A DNA stretch of 64,000 nucleotides, from NCBI GenBank assembly GCA_903959905.1, contig CAJBYO010000077.1, positions 1-64,000 on the forward strand, written 5' to 3'. Below the pieces are notes generated by a model that was given only the letters and a program-made list of their open reading frames with translations, was not told the origin of the DNA and searched no databases. Positions 37,701 through 43,910 of the stretch are shown here, piece by piece; the first letter of the stretch is position 1, and each line of letters starts with the position of its first letter. This stretch comes from an uncultured Bacteroidales bacterium. GTDB taxonomy: Bacteria; Bacteroidota; Bacteroidia; Bacteroidales; FEN-979. Position numbers and translations under genes: made by a program.

Positions 37701-37939
37701 TAAGTGACGCCGTCAAACCGGTAGAGGGCATGATATAAATTTGCCTGAGTCTCCGAAAGTCCGATCGCTGTGGTTCCAGAGGTTGTGCAGATGCTTGTTC
37801 CGGTTAATACCATGCCGGAGTCAGCTTTGCAATTGAAACCCATCGCCAAAACAAAAATGATTATCAGCGAAGGGAGCATGAAAAGTTTCGCTGGATAAAA
37901 CTCATTTTTCCAAGTGTGTTTTTTGTAAATGTTGCTCAT
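31769..37939 (-). CDS. T9SS adhesin with nine YDG repeats, cohesin-like and dockerin-like parts (2056 aa)
   Basis: The ATG at 37939 gives an N-terminus with a hydrophobic core at residues 21-37; an internal ATG at 37879 (MLPSLIIIF) could be the true signal peptide start. Residues 120-390 are Ig/PKD-like repeats with GTWTYTGPGTVTF motifs. Residues about 487-617 are a cohesin-like domain. Residues about 785-1560 are nine YDG-type repeats of about 86 residues (KVYDGLTTANVL, GADAGNYTLTSVATTTADIT). A carboxypeptidase-regulatory-like domain follows, then a degenerate dockerin-like part (GGINITDAALV and GDVILSNRLDASDAGRIM, keeping D at the ends but losing the inner calcium ligands). A second cohesin-like domain comes at about 1850-1965 (EVGAISLIMNYPSDKIEVTGA). 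A T9SS sorting domain ends IKIVRNQ. Role inferred: long surface stalk that may join other surface proteins. Confidence 0.88.
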   Translation of the reverse strand: MSNIYKKHTWKNEFYPAKLFMLPSLIIIFVLAMGFNCKADSGMVLTGTSICTTSGTTAIGLSETQANLYHALYRFDGVTYYREAMYFNSLPGPAISFGTFGTAGQYVAFTTLASFSPELSFTTVTANYTPIPGSVDIFAVPTANPGTGGNECDLDFLLNAVPSYGTGTWTYTGPGTVTFTPNANAPGATATVSSYGTYNFTWSEVNGLCSNNNSITVNFYLQPEANAGVPGSAACGSHTFTLDAILSSGTGVWSYTGPGTAVFSPDATTPGAEVTVSAFGAYAFTWTETNGTCSDQDVVVINFFENETAAAGPDASAVCGTKNYTLAANAPTTGQGTWTYTGPGTVTFLPDVYAANAAVTASNFGTYAFTWTIVNGNCTTSDLVNVTFPEIPTATLSAIGTTHVCIGQTASLTVALTGVSPWTITYTDGTTPVTVTGIIPNHYEFNPAVTSNKTYTISNVTDANGCPNTGVGSVKVYVGTITTIGAPVGGTPCIGSNVVIPVTVSNFDDVGAISLSLNFNPAILTYVSATSAFPAFSVFYNPAVPGVLKAGGFDSQPDALPDGSALFYLTFTYNGGTSALAWDNSTPESCEYASFETGLAFCDTPTATYYVDGSVTGYPRTSAVMTGSTTICDLGTTDLTINFTGSSPWTYSINGGTAVTTASNPETVPVTINGTTTYSITSLTDAHCTAFPADYAGFVIVTANPLPAAPAGTDVTVTYDQTAHAASATAPSGSSVVWYDAATAGSVTTAPTRTLAGTSIAWAESVNDLTACKSATRTMVTLTINQKPITGTFTVDATKVYDGLTTANVLSRNLNDVIAPDVVTLTGGTADYDTKHIGTGKTVTLTGMTLSGADAGNYTLTSVATTTADITLLSITGAFTVPASKVFDGTTSATILTETLVGSIGGDAVALTGGVADYDTKHIGTGKTVTLTGYALSGADAGNYNLTGVATTTADITALGLTGHFTVDATRVYDGGTVANVLTRTLTGIVSPDDVTLTGGVADYDTKAVGNGKTVTLTGMILSGADAGNYSLAGVTTTTADITALGITGAFTVAASKVYDGGTLATVLTRTLAGTIGGDVVSLSGGIANYDNKNVGTGKTVTLTGYSLSGADAGNYNITSVATTTAAITTLGITGNITVPATKVYDAGTSATVLTRTLTGVVSPDDVTLTGGVASYASKTVGVAKVVTLTGWSLTGVDAANYTIANPTTMADITALGITGSYTIPATKIYDGTTTATILTSPLVGVLSGDVVTLGGTANYDTRNFGTGKTVTFTAPTLSGADAGNYTVTIAVTTTTANITKRNITVTAVTDSRVYNGTTSSTGVPVKGTLQAGDATLTEPTQVYASRFVGTGKTLRASGWVINDGNGGLNYSVTYTNNLTGVISAKGITGSFTAANKVYDGLTLATVLTRTLTGVIGADIVNLTGGTANFINKNSGNGKLVTLTGATLTGLDAGNYSLTSVSTTTANITVKTVVPAVTANNKCFDGNVTATLLTKTLTGVVSPDVVTLNAAAAAFDNSAAGTGKTVTATGLTLAGADAGNYELSVTTATTTATIYPTPAANAAVTTAISCNGGTGTVTITATAGTPPFSYTFNGVTNGTGVFTGIVAGTNYPWSVTASSCGPATGTLTVTQPVAISVSGKITYYNTANTNLSGVTVNLQQGGNTILTATTNATGNYTFANVCPGTYDIVASSAAAVGGINITDAALVNAWGVTPSSIEKVKFYAGDVILSNRLDASDAGRIMAYFMNSGTPGWAVRAPWTFWLAGDVISSNPAPSGTMVYPTVTVNPLDLPITGKNLYALVTGDFNRSFVPSAAKSASKSLQLNSGNARMVNPGTEFELPVYAGSTMEVGAISLIMNYPSDKIEVTGAYLGSDAGSPVMYNASGNELRIGWNSTMPLPVKPGDKVLTLKLKIVGAVSLDETLRFSLAADPLNELADGNADVINDAVLYMDMLHASALGISNPVAADAMTLGNYPNPFAGTTTFAYSLPVSGKVTIEVFNMLGNKLVVLANQAQTAGDKTFTFDAGVLKPGVYTAVLKLITEEGKLMTRTIKIVRNQ
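33260..35590 (-). repeat. Tandem ~258-bp coding repeat (YDG domains, 9 copies)
   Basis: The coding DNA repeats with a 258-bp period; the codons for TTTADIT recur near 34814, 35072 and 35330. Repeats 7 and 9 are the most diverged (RVYNGTTSS, KCFDGNVT). Confidence 0.8.
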
Positions 37940-38208
37940 AGGATTTAATTTAGGGTTAAATAATTACATAAGTTGGTTGAAAGTACTGTGATTTTATCTT
38001 AGGTTATGGTTGATCAATTCAAGAATATGTCACAAGCATGGGTCGGGGCAGAAGGGCAATAGCAATCAGAGTGTGCTTCTAATCATTGAAAAACAATCAT
38101 ATAAGATTCTTCATGTCAAAATATTATTGTTTTAAAATTAAGCTGTTACAGTTTTATAAAACTTGGTTGGGCGAAATTAGCCATTTAAAGCATAAATATT
38201 TTATCGTC
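37940..38208. other. AT-rich upstream region of the 2056-residue gene
   Basis: No ORF or strong hairpin seen. It would be a long untranslated leader if transcription starts at the -7 box at 38209-38216. Confidence 0.35.
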
Positions 38209-38216
38209 CAAATATA
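38209..38216 (-). promoter_or_regulatory. -7 box upstream of YDG-repeat adhesin
   Basis: TATATTTG on the minus strand, the same octamer as in the promoters at 27508 and 43452. No TTTG is seen upstream. It would give a long leader of about 260 nt. Confidence 0.35.
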
Positions 38217-38289
38217 GAATTTATTTTCATTCATAGTTGTTTTTTTCTAAAATCTTTATTTGATTGATCACAATTATACTCGAAATCCC

Positions 38290-38394
38290 GTTCGGCTTTT
38301 CTCAATTGGCGTTCGGCTGTCCTCAACTGATGTTCGAATATTCTCAACCGGTGTTCGGCCATTCTCAACTGATGTTCGGCCATGCTCAGTCGTG
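38290..38394. repeat. Five 21-bp tandem repeats
   Basis: Five units of exactly 21 bp start at 38290, 38311, 38332, 38353 and 38374, each beginning GTTCG and containing CTCAA near the middle (the last CTCAG). On the minus strand they can be read as heptads like GRTSVEN / GRTPVEN / IRTSVED / SRTPIEK. That reading frame (38274-38471) starts with GTG inside a terminator stem, so a real gene is doubtful. Confidence 0.8.
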
Positions 38395-38457
38395 GTATAG
38401 TCATGGTGTACTCGTTGTATAGAGGTTGTATAGGTGAGCCCGGTGTGATTAGTGCTT

Positions 38458-38493
38458 AAAAGCCGGAACACCGTTTCGGTATTCCGGCTTTTC
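38458..38493. terminator. Terminator after the Kelch/GEVED adhesin
   Basis: AAAAGCCGGAA pairs with TTCCGGCTTTT around a CACCGTTTCGGTA loop that can itself pair. It lies about 45 bases past the stop of the minus-strand gene ending at 38536. Confidence 0.85.
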
Positions 38494-38535
38494 TTTACTT
38501 GTCATCTCGCTGAAGGGCGCAGGAAGAAGCCGTGG

Positions 38536-41500
38536 TTACCTGGTTTTAACAAGTTTCAGTGTTTCGGCATAATCACCGGCAACCACTTTTACAAAATACA
38601 GACCTGCAGGGATCCGGGAGAAACTGAATTCGTGTTTCTTCTCGCCGATCATCTGTTCTGCCATCACTTTTTTACCGCTCATGCTGAATACCTCAACTTT
38701 CACTGTTCCAGATGCTATGTCACCTTTTTGAACCAGGATGAAATTGCCGCTGGTCGGGTTCGGGTAGAGTGTGAAGTTGGCATGGGTGAAGGCGACCGGT
38801 ATTTCTTCCTCGCCGGTTCCCGCCACTGCGATGGGCGATGACGGCACCGTACAGAAAGTTGTGGAGATATAGCCATGCATGTATGCACCGCTATGGACAA
38901 AGGTTCCGGGTATGAACTTTATGTTATGGCCTGCAATGAAAGTCGCATTGCCCGAAGGTGCCTGGACATTAACCGGGCCGGCTGTGATCGTTGTAATGGC
39001 GTTGTGGCAGACAGTCCCGGTGACAGTTCCTGTGACAGTGATGTTGTTGCATACATTATTTGTCTTGTTAACCGTGAATGTCGCTGTTTTCAGACAACTG
39101 TTTCCGTCGGTTACCGTAACAGTGAAATTGCCGGGATTGAGTCCTGAAAGATCCTGGGTTGTGCCCCCATTGCTCCATAAGTAAATGTAGGGTGTTGTCC
39201 CTCCGGCTGGAGTAAGGTCAATACTTCCGTCACTGCTTGTCGGGCAGGTTGCATTGACTGTAATACCTGTCAGAACCATGACATCGGGCTCAGTAACTGT
39301 GAATGATTGTGTAACATGAGCGCCGGATGCATCGGTTACAGTAATCACATAGATTCCTGCGCCGATTCCTGACAGTGATGCGGTGGTTGCCGCATTGCTC
39401 CACAAATAGCCGTACGGAGGCGTTCCGCCGGAGGCTGTTGTATTGATGCTGCCATTTGCATTGCCATAGCAACCTGTAACATGCGTAACCGTACCGGTAA
39501 CAGCAAGCGGAACTGCAGGAGCCATGGTTTCAGCCAGGATCTGGGTTGCAGTTGATGCAGAAGTCCCGGTATAACCGGAAGCCAGGATTAGTTTCCACGT
39601 ATGGGTGCCGGCATTGTTCAGGTCAACAGATCCGGTGGATGCACCAAGCACCGCCGTTGGAACATCGGGTTTTGCCTGCCATGTATCTGTTGTCGGGTTG
39701 TAATAATAACATGGGTTGGGAACAGCAGGTGTCCAGGAGGCAGTCGGGCTTCCGGCGGCAACGATGATGCCATCGGTTCCCCAGGGAGCACCGTCAAAAC
39801 GATACATGGCGCCGCCAGGATAATTGGTCCTGTTGTGATCAGCCTGAATTTTTACGGAAGAAACGGCTGTGGCAGCGGGGTCTTCATCTGTTATGACCGG
39901 CTGACCAACCGTGCCCGGATATGGACTCTTGGCCGTTGTCCAGGCGATGGAATTTGGATTGGCCGGATCAATTGTTCCAACATAGACCTCATTGCTGATA
40001 ACTGATAAATCTGCACCGGCAACATAAACCAGTTTGGTGCCTGTCCTGGAAAAAGCCCCGCCGAATCTGGCACCCGGCATGGGTGTGGCGAGGGACCATG
40101 AATCCATGGCGATGTTATACAGGTATACATCTGAAACAACAGAACCTCCTGTAAACGCATCCACCCCCCCGGCAAAATAGATATAGTTGGAAACATAACC
40201 AACGGCTTTGCCCCAGGCCATCGTTTTTGGCAAGGTTGAGGCCATGGTTGCCCAGGTATCTGTGGGAATATTGTAACGGAAAACGGTATTGACATTGGAT
40301 GCAACCCCGTCAGTGCCGCCTATAACGTAAATGTTGTCTCCAACCACTGCAGAGGCAGCTACGATCCGTTTTGCAGGAAGCGGGGCAACGGTGCTCCACG
40401 TGTTGTTGCTCTCATTGTATTTGTAGCACTCGGTGCCAAGGCCGGAGGAGGTATTTCCCCCAAAACTGAACAGGTAGCCAACCGGGGGTACAACAGTATT
40501 GTCGGTATATCCCACGCCCGTAGCCAGGTAAGTTGAAGCAGGGGAGTCGGCCCCCGACGACCAGAGGGCTGAAGACACCAGTATGGAGAATGTTTTACAA
40601 TTATTTTCAGCTGACATGTCGCCGACAAGTTGTGTGCAGGCCTCAAAAGTTCGTGTACCGGCAGTGGCGGTCCAGTTGTTGAAGGTTACCTGTACGGTTG
40701 CACCGGGTGCCAGGCTTGCAACATTCACGGTGGATGAGTAGCCTGTTGATGTAAGTGTAACGTCAAAAGACTCTGTATTCAATCCGAAGTTCTTTACAGT
40801 GGCCTTCGGGGTAACGACTGTTCCCGGGAGGCATGAGGCGGGCATTCCGTCCACCGTCAGCGTACCGGCGTCATGGTCGGGTGGGGGAGAAACAGTGATG
40901 GTATAATCTTCCACTTCACCGTAGGATGTGGTGCCGCAAGGGCTGAGCGTTCCGGAATAGGTTATCCTGACCCGCATCCGGGTATTTCCTGTCAAGGCAC
41001 CGACCGGAGGCCCGACGGTTGCAGTAAATACGGAAGATGTTCCGCCGACTGTGACAGTTTCGCCGGGATCGGCAAAATCAAAATCGTGGTTCCAGTCAAT
41101 CCATATCCCGCATTGATCGCCTGAATAGGGCAGGCCGTTGGTAACGGTAACCGGGTAACTTCCACCCCCGGAAATCACGGCCGACAATGCTGTGTAGTCA
41201 GTGTAACCCACTGGGCTGCAGGCTGAGCTGTTGTTGATGGAGCCCATTGTAACGTTGCTGATATACTCGTCGCAGGTGGTGGCACTGGCCGCACAATAGG
41301 AAGGAGCGGCAGTGGTGAATGACCATTCCGGGCACCCGGTGGCGTCGCCGCCGGCGGAATAAGGAACAACCTTCCAGTAGTAGACCGTTGTATAATCCAT
41401 GGCAGTTGCAGGTGTGTAGCTGGTTACAAGACCCAGGTCACCAATGAAGGCAGGTGGAGAAGTTTTGCCAAAATACAGTTTGTAACCGGTTGGCGCTCCG

Positions 41501-43278
41501 CCGCCGGAACTCCAGTTAAGTGAAGTGGTGGTTGAAACATTGATGGCGCCGTTGAGGGGTGTGCCAATATTTGCACAGGGAGGAATACCCAGGGTGGTAA
41601 AGGTGTGAGGGCCGGCGTATAAACTGTTTCCGCCGCCCGGGCAGTTTGCCGTGACATAAAACGCGTAATCTGTGCCTGGTGAAAGGTTCTGCAGTTTATA
41701 GGGAATGGCGGTTATCCCGGCAATCTGAGTTCCGGAACCCAAAGTAAACCCGGCCGGGCCCCATTCAATGTCCCACGAAGATGCTGTCCCGCTTTCAGTC
41801 CAGCCAAGGAATGCGAATGTTTCCGTGATACCGGTCGCCGTGAGGGCAGTGGGGGCATTGCATGCGGGAGCAGGCTGGATGGTGATTTTGTAATCTTCGG
41901 TTTCACCCCACGAACTGACAACACAGGGGCCGGTGATGATCGATTCTTTGCATACAACGCGCATCAGCGTAGTACCAAGCGCCGCATCTGCCGGAATCGG
42001 AATATTCCCGGCGATAGTATGTGTAATGGAGCCTGCATAGGCCCAGATTGTAAATTCTTCGCCGGCATCAGTCAGTGAGCCGTTCCGGTTGAAATCAATA
42101 TACACTCTTACTTCATGGGCAAATGCATTGCCACCGCATTCAGTTACCTGCACAGAGATTGGGATATCAATGGTCCTTTGAACTGCGGTGGGAGAAATGG
42201 AGGTGAAATTGCTGTATAAACTTGCAGTTCCGGTCGCTGTTCCCTGGGATCCGGTTAAGCTGGAGCATGCACTGGTATTATTCAGTGTGGTGCCAAACTG
42301 AACCAGTGTAATGTCTTCATCACCGGAATTGGCGGCACCGGATGCGCAGTACGCTGAAAAAAGGTCGGAAGATCCTGTTACCGCGGCATTGGCAGTGGCG
42401 CCTCCGCCTGCATTGGTGATAATGCCGTTATAGTAAGCTCCGGCTGCGGCTGGTATAAACCGGGTGTAAATATTGGTTCCCGCCAGCGAGGGTGCGGTAT
42501 ACGTTACACTAACGGATGAGGTGTAGGGACCACCTGAAGCCAGTGATACCTGGAAACCTGCAGGGGGTGCGACCACAACGGGCCCTGTTGTAAGGTTGGT
42601 GCCTGAAAGCATGTAGCTTTGCTCAGCGGAACTGCTGCCGAAAGGCACATATCCGAATGCGAGCGAATTCGGGGTTGCCGATAGTACCGGTGATGCCGGG
42701 TTGTAGTTGTACACCCTGACCTGGTCAACGCCAATATCATCATCCCCATAGTCTGAACTTCCTGTGAACTTGAGTTTTACCGTTGCTGAGCTGGTGGCCA
42801 GGGTAATCGATGTATGCAGCGCCCAGCCTGCGGAAGTTGTGCAGCTAATGAGCGGACTGCCCCAGGTTGCACCGCCGTCTGTTGACAGGTAAACATTCAG
42901 ATTGTCGGTGCCGGAGGGGTTAATATAGTAAAACTCAAGGTTATTTGTACCGACGGTAAAAGATGAAAGATCAAGGACAGGTGTTATAAAATCTGATGTC
43001 TCACCAATGCTGATGCCATATGAGTTAAAGCGGGCAGAAGAATTTGTTGACAATGCGCCGGCAGGGGTGTAAGCACCTTCGTTGCCGTATGACCAGCCGG
43101 TGGTATAACTGTAGTTGTGCCATTCAAGGTCGGCTGCTGCTGTTCCCGACCAGGCAGGAATTAACGTTGAGGGTGTTGTCCAGGCAACGTCAAAATTCTC
43201 AGTAAAAATTGTTGTCTGAGCCCATGAGCTTCCTGTCCACAGCAGCAAAGCGATTAGTAATGCAAATAGTTTTCTCAT
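38536..43278 (-). CDS. T9SS adhesin with GEVED, Kelch, CARDB and SprB domains (1580 aa)
   Basis: Started at the ATG at 43278, which opens a signal peptide (MRKLFALLIALLLWTGSSWAQ); the frame extends to 43386 but without a signal. Domains: a MAM/choice-of-anchor-like part (25-190), a GEVED domain (about 300-470, VYIDFNRNGSLTDAGEEF and WGETEDYKI), an Fn3-like domain (EWGPAGF), a second GEVED domain (WIDWNHDFDFADPGETV, YGEVEDYTI), a CARDB-like domain, a five- or six-blade Kelch-like propeller (NTWSTVAPLPAKR, DNIYVIGGTDG, DTWATMASTLPKT, YIYFAGGVD), two SprB repeats (GYLWSNAATTASL; YLWSNGGTTQDLSGL), the shared pre-CTD module (FIAGHNIKFIPGTFV) and a T9SS sorting domain ending LKLVKTR. Role inferred: surface adhesin. 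Confidence 0.9.
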   Translation of the reverse strand: MRKLFALLIALLLWTGSSWAQTTIFTENFDVAWTTPSTLIPAWSGTAAADLEWHNYSYTTGWSYGNEGAYTPAGALSTNSSARFNSYGISIGETSDFITPVLDLSSFTVGTNNLEFYYINPSGTDNLNVYLSTDGGATWGSPLISCTTSAGWALHTSITLATSSATVKLKFTGSSDYGDDDIGVDQVRVYNYNPASPVLSATPNSLAFGYVPFGSSSAEQSYMLSGTNLTTGPVVVAPPAGFQVSLASGGPYTSSVSVTYTAPSLAGTNIYTRFIPAAAGAYYNGIITNAGGGATANAAVTGSSDLFSAYCASGAANSGDEDITLVQFGTTLNNTSACSSLTGSQGTATGTASLYSNFTSISPTAVQRTIDIPISVQVTECGGNAFAHEVRVYIDFNRNGSLTDAGEEFTIWAYAGSITHTIAGNIPIPADAALGTTLMRVVCKESIITGPCVVSSWGETEDYKITIQPAPACNAPTALTATGITETFAFLGWTESGTASSWDIEWGPAGFTLGSGTQIAGITAIPYKLQNLSPGTDYAFYVTANCPGGGNSLYAGPHTFTTLGIPPCANIGTPLNGAINVSTTTSLNWSSGGGAPTGYKLYFGKTSPPAFIGDLGLVTSYTPATAMDYTTVYYWKVVPYSAGGDATGCPEWSFTTAAPSYCAASATTCDEYISNVTMGSINNSSACSPVGYTDYTALSAVISGGGSYPVTVTNGLPYSGDQCGIWIDWNHDFDFADPGETVTVGGTSSVFTATVGPPVGALTGNTRMRVRITYSGTLSPCGTTSYGEVEDYTITVSPPPDHDAGTLTVDGMPASCLPGTVVTPKATVKNFGLNTESFDVTLTSTGYSSTVNVASLAPGATVQVTFNNWTATAGTRTFEACTQLVGDMSAENNCKTFSILVSSALWSSGADSPASTYLATGVGYTDNTVVPPVGYLFSFGGNTSSGLGTECYKYNESNNTWSTVAPLPAKRIVAASAVVGDNIYVIGGTDGVASNVNTVFRYNIPTDTWATMASTLPKTMAWGKAVGYVSNYIYFAGGVDAFTGGSVVSDVYLYNIAMDSWSLATPMPGARFGGAFSRTGTKLVYVAGADLSVISNEVYVGTIDPANPNSIAWTTAKSPYPGTVGQPVITDEDPAATAVSSVKIQADHNRTNYPGGAMYRFDGAPWGTDGIIVAAGSPTASWTPAVPNPCYYYNPTTDTWQAKPDVPTAVLGASTGSVDLNNAGTHTWKLILASGYTGTSASTATQILAETMAPAVPLAVTGTVTHVTGCYGNANGSINTTASGGTPPYGYLWSNAATTASLSGIGAGIYVITVTDASGAHVTQSFTVTEPDVMVLTGITVNATCPTSSDGSIDLTPAGGTTPYIYLWSNGGTTQDLSGLNPGNFTVTVTDGNSCLKTATFTVNKTNNVCNNITVTGTVTGTVCHNAITTITAGPVNVQAPSGNATFIAGHNIKFIPGTFVHSGAYMHGYISTTFCTVPSSPIAVAGTGEEEIPVAFTHANFTLYPNPTSGNFILVQKGDIASGTVKVEVFSMSGKKVMAEQMIGEKKHEFSFSRIPAGLYFVKVVAGDYAETLKLVKTR

Positions 43279-43451
43279 GATGTTTTTGTTTGTGTTTGAA
43301 GGAAAGGGATGGAGAAATTGAAGGAATATATCCGGATGAGCAGATTGATGAATCGCGGGAGGGTGGTATTGAAAAGGAATACACATGATACACGTTATAA
43401 TCCAGCTCTAATACAATGGGGCGATTCAACAGATCTGCATGAGCAAGTTAT

Positions 43452-43459
43452 CAAATATA
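43452..43459 (-). promoter_or_regulatory. -7 box upstream of Kelch/GEVED adhesin
   Basis: TATATTTG on the minus strand, giving a leader of about 165 nt, similar to that of the 3116-residue gene. The -33 box is unclear. Confidence 0.4.
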
Positions 43460-43629
43460 CTAAAAATAGATACTAAAACCGACTCCTGCTCTATTTAGAC
43501 CGGGAGTGAATAAAGTGTTATTGGTCAGATATTGTGTTAAATAGCCTGCCAGAAATTACGGATACCCGCAATGGCCAAAAAGTGTTTATTTCCATAAAAT
43601 AATCCAAACACCCGATTAGATCCTAAATG

Positions 43630-43830
43630 TCACCCGTCACCCCTCACCCGTCACGCGTCACCCCTCACCCGTCACGCATCACCCGTCACCCCTCACCCGT
43701 CACGCATCACGCGTCACCCGTCACGTGTCACGCGTCACCCGTCACGTGTCACGCGTCACGCGTCACCCGTCACCCCTCACCCGTCACCCCTCACCCGTCA
43801 CCCGTCACCTGTCACGCGTCACCCGTCACG
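43630..43830. repeat. Longest heptamer array (about 28 units)
   Basis: 201 bp of continuous 7-bp units, TCAC followed by CCG, GCG, CCC, GCA, GTG or CTG. No unit breaks the phase. It sits between the start of the 1580-residue gene and the end of the 1412-residue gene, and abuts a terminator hairpin at 43831. The minus strand, the sense of the 1412-residue gene, reads TGACGSG. It lies within a gene-free stretch from 43279 to 43910. Confidence 0.95.
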
Positions 43831-43865
43831 AAAAAAGCCGGGACCCACATCGGGATCCCGGCTTT
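43831..43865. terminator. Terminator after the 1412-residue adhesin
   Basis: AAAGCCGGGA pairs with TCCCGGCTTT around CCCACATCGGG. It is placed 46 bases past the stop at 43911 and directly next to the heptamer array, the same arrangement as at 17864-17901. Confidence 0.85.
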
Positions 43866-43910
43866 ACCTTCTGCAATTTGAAACCTCCCTGATTCGGGAG
43901 GGAAATTGAC

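Noticed and set aside
38274-38471. 65-residue heptad-repeat protein
   Set aside because: The start is GTG inside a terminator stem, and the frame is explained by the 21-bp tandem repeat; kept only as a repeat.
43630-43830. Possible CRISPR array
   Set aside because: Units are only 7 bp with no spacers and no cas genes are present.
43627-43881. Open frame with HPSPVTRHPS-like repeats
   Set aside because: It is a translation of the heptamer array; three heptamers make a stop-free 21-base period. The same holds for frames at 17772-18054, 52568-53231 and 56976-57284.
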